Assembly: GCA_934281515.1 (NCBI GenBank)
Contig: CAKQXG010000009.1
Location: 1-31,256, forward strand
DNA: 31,256 bases
Source: an uncultured Clostridia bacterium
GTDB taxonomy: Bacteria; Bacillota; Clostridia; Christensenellales; CAG-314
Direction of reading: 5' to 3'
Positions 30,400 through 31,256 of this stretch are shown one piece after another. Positions within the stretch are counted from its first letter, which is position 1. Every line of letters starts with the position of its first letter. The notes under the pieces were generated by a model. The model had not been told where the DNA came from. It ran no database searches and was given only the letters and a program-made list of their open reading frames with translations. A program made the translations under genes and the position numbers.

Positions 30400-31256
30400 A
30401 TGGGAAAACTATCATCCTTTCAGATAATATTATTAGGATTCGCGGGAGTTATTTTGCTCGGCGCATTTTTATTGACCTTGCCGATTTCGTCAAAAACCCG
30501 CGAATGGACATCTTTTATAGACGTCCTTTTTACTTCGACGTCCGCCGTATGCGTAACGGGACTTATCGTGTTCGACACGGCAACGCACTGGACGATATTC
30601 GGGCAAATCGTTATATTATTGCTGATTCAAATCGGCGGTATGGGCGTTGTTACCATAGCCGTGTCTCTTGCCGTTATTTCGGGCAAGAAAATCGGACTGT
30701 TCAGCCGCGAAACGATGAAAAATGCAATTTCCGCGCCAAACGTTAGCGGTATAGTCCGTTTGACCGGATTTATTATCAAAGGTATATTTTTGATTGAACT
30801 TATCGGCGCACTTGTTATGATGCCCGTATTTTGTATAGATTACGGCGCCGAAGGAATTTGGCTGTCGATTTTCCATTCCGTGTCGGCATTCTGCAATGCC
30901 GGATTCGATATTATGGGGACGAAAAGCGGCGAATTTACTTCTATCACGCAATATTCGGCGCAACCCGTCGTCAATATTACGATTATGTTGCTGATTATTA
31001 TCGGCGGTATCGGTTTTTTGGTATGGGAAGACGTTTGCAAACACAAGTGGCGAATAAAAGAATATCGCACGCAAAGCAAAGTGGTATTGATTGTAACCGC
31101 AACGCTTATTGTTTTGCCCGCGATATACTTCTTCTTTTTTGAATTCGGCGATTTACCTGTCGGTAAGCGAATACTTGCTTCTTTGTTTCAATCGGTAACG
31201 CCGAGGACGGCAGGGTTTAATACGGTAGATCTTACGGCGATCAGCGATACGGGATT
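30400..31256 (+). CDS. TrkH/KtrB family potassium uptake protein, N-terminal part (runs off window)
   Basis: 285 codons of a K+ transporter pore protein are visible. It begins MGKLSSFQIILLGFAGVILLGA. It contains the repeated selectivity-filter regions FTSTSAVCVTGLIV, FHSVSAFCNAGFDIM and FQSVTPRTAGFNTV, each followed by a hydrophobic helix, plus LLLIQIGGMGVVTIA and LLIIIGGIGFLVWED. This is the TrkH/KtrB family with three of its four pore loops before the window ends. GAGG lies about 7 nt before the ATG. Codon use is more AT-ending (ATT, GAT, TTT) than in the upstream operons, a mild sign of a different origin. Its regulatory partner (KtrA/TrkA-like) would lie outside the window. Confidence 0.93.
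   Translation, partial: MGKLSSFQIILLGFAGVILLGAFLLTLPISSKTREWTSFIDVLFTSTSAVCVTGLIVFDTATHWTIFGQIVILLLIQIGGMGVVTIAVSLAVISGKKIGLFSRETMKNAISAPNVSGIVRLTGFIIKGIFLIELIGALVMMPVFCIDYGAEGIWLSIFHSVSAFCNAGFDIMGTKSGEFTSITQYSAQPVVNITIMLLIIIGGIGFLVWEDVCKHKWRIKEYRTQSKVVLIVTATLIVLPAIYFFFFEFGDLPVGKRILASLFQSVTPRTAGFNTVDLTAISDTG

Overview
The window looks like the chromosome of an endospore-forming Bacillota, most likely a clostridial lineage. It carries a complete spoIIIAA-AH operon, an M-box Mg2+ riboswitch in front of mgtE, Gram-positive style Shine-Dalgarno sites (GGAGG), strong sigma-A promoters (TTGACA-17-TATAAT types), a short NusA and the Gram-positive gene order rimP-nusA-rnpM-ylxQ-infB-rbfA. Species cannot be told from the sequence alone. 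Most genes are on the + strand and moderately GC-rich. The stretch from about 21.7 to 25.5 kb, on the - strand, is clearly AT-richer and differs in codon use.

Layout. 1-1,000 (-): start of mgtE with a ~485-nt leader holding an M-box riboswitch, a terminator and a consensus promoter. 1,000-1,900: a divergently transcribed small membrane protein and a 48-aa Cys-rich DUF1540-like protein. 1,866-5,142: rplI, rho and mnmA. 5,296-10,542: an envelope/stress cluster of a DUF1624 acyltransferase-like membrane protein, an ECF sigma factor, its putative membrane anti-sigma factor, a VWA-domain lipoprotein (YfbK-like) and a serpin lipoprotein. 10,608-19,780: a long translation/transcription operon rimP-nusA-rnpM-ylxQ-infB-rbfA-nrnA-truB-ribF followed by an endonuclease IV-like gene, with many overlapping start and stop codons. 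19,874-21,527: pepP-like M24B peptidase and efp. 21,700-25,500 (-): an island of orphan Rhs/YD-repeat toxin tips with immunity genes. 25,581-30,121: spoIIIAA to spoIIIAH, ended by a strong terminator. 30,400-end: start of a TrkH/KtrB potassium transporter.

The most interesting part is the Rhs island, inserted between efp and spoIIIA, which are close neighbours in Bacillus. It holds two truncated Rhs 3' ends that share a 418-bp nearly identical core (about 96% by eye), end homology at the Rhs DPxG junction, and carry different toxin tips. A third unit is only a 50-residue toxin tail. Each is followed by an immunity candidate. Two immunity candidates are small proteins with paired CxxC motifs. 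The third, behind an ADP-ribosyltransferase-like toxin tip, resembles EF-Tu domain III, which suggests a target-mimic immunity protein. Both truncated cores contain a perfect TTGACA-17-TATAAT promoter and are preceded by a terminator-like hairpin, so each toxin-immunity unit may be an independent, promoter-bearing cassette. All functional statements about the island are inferences from motifs and context.
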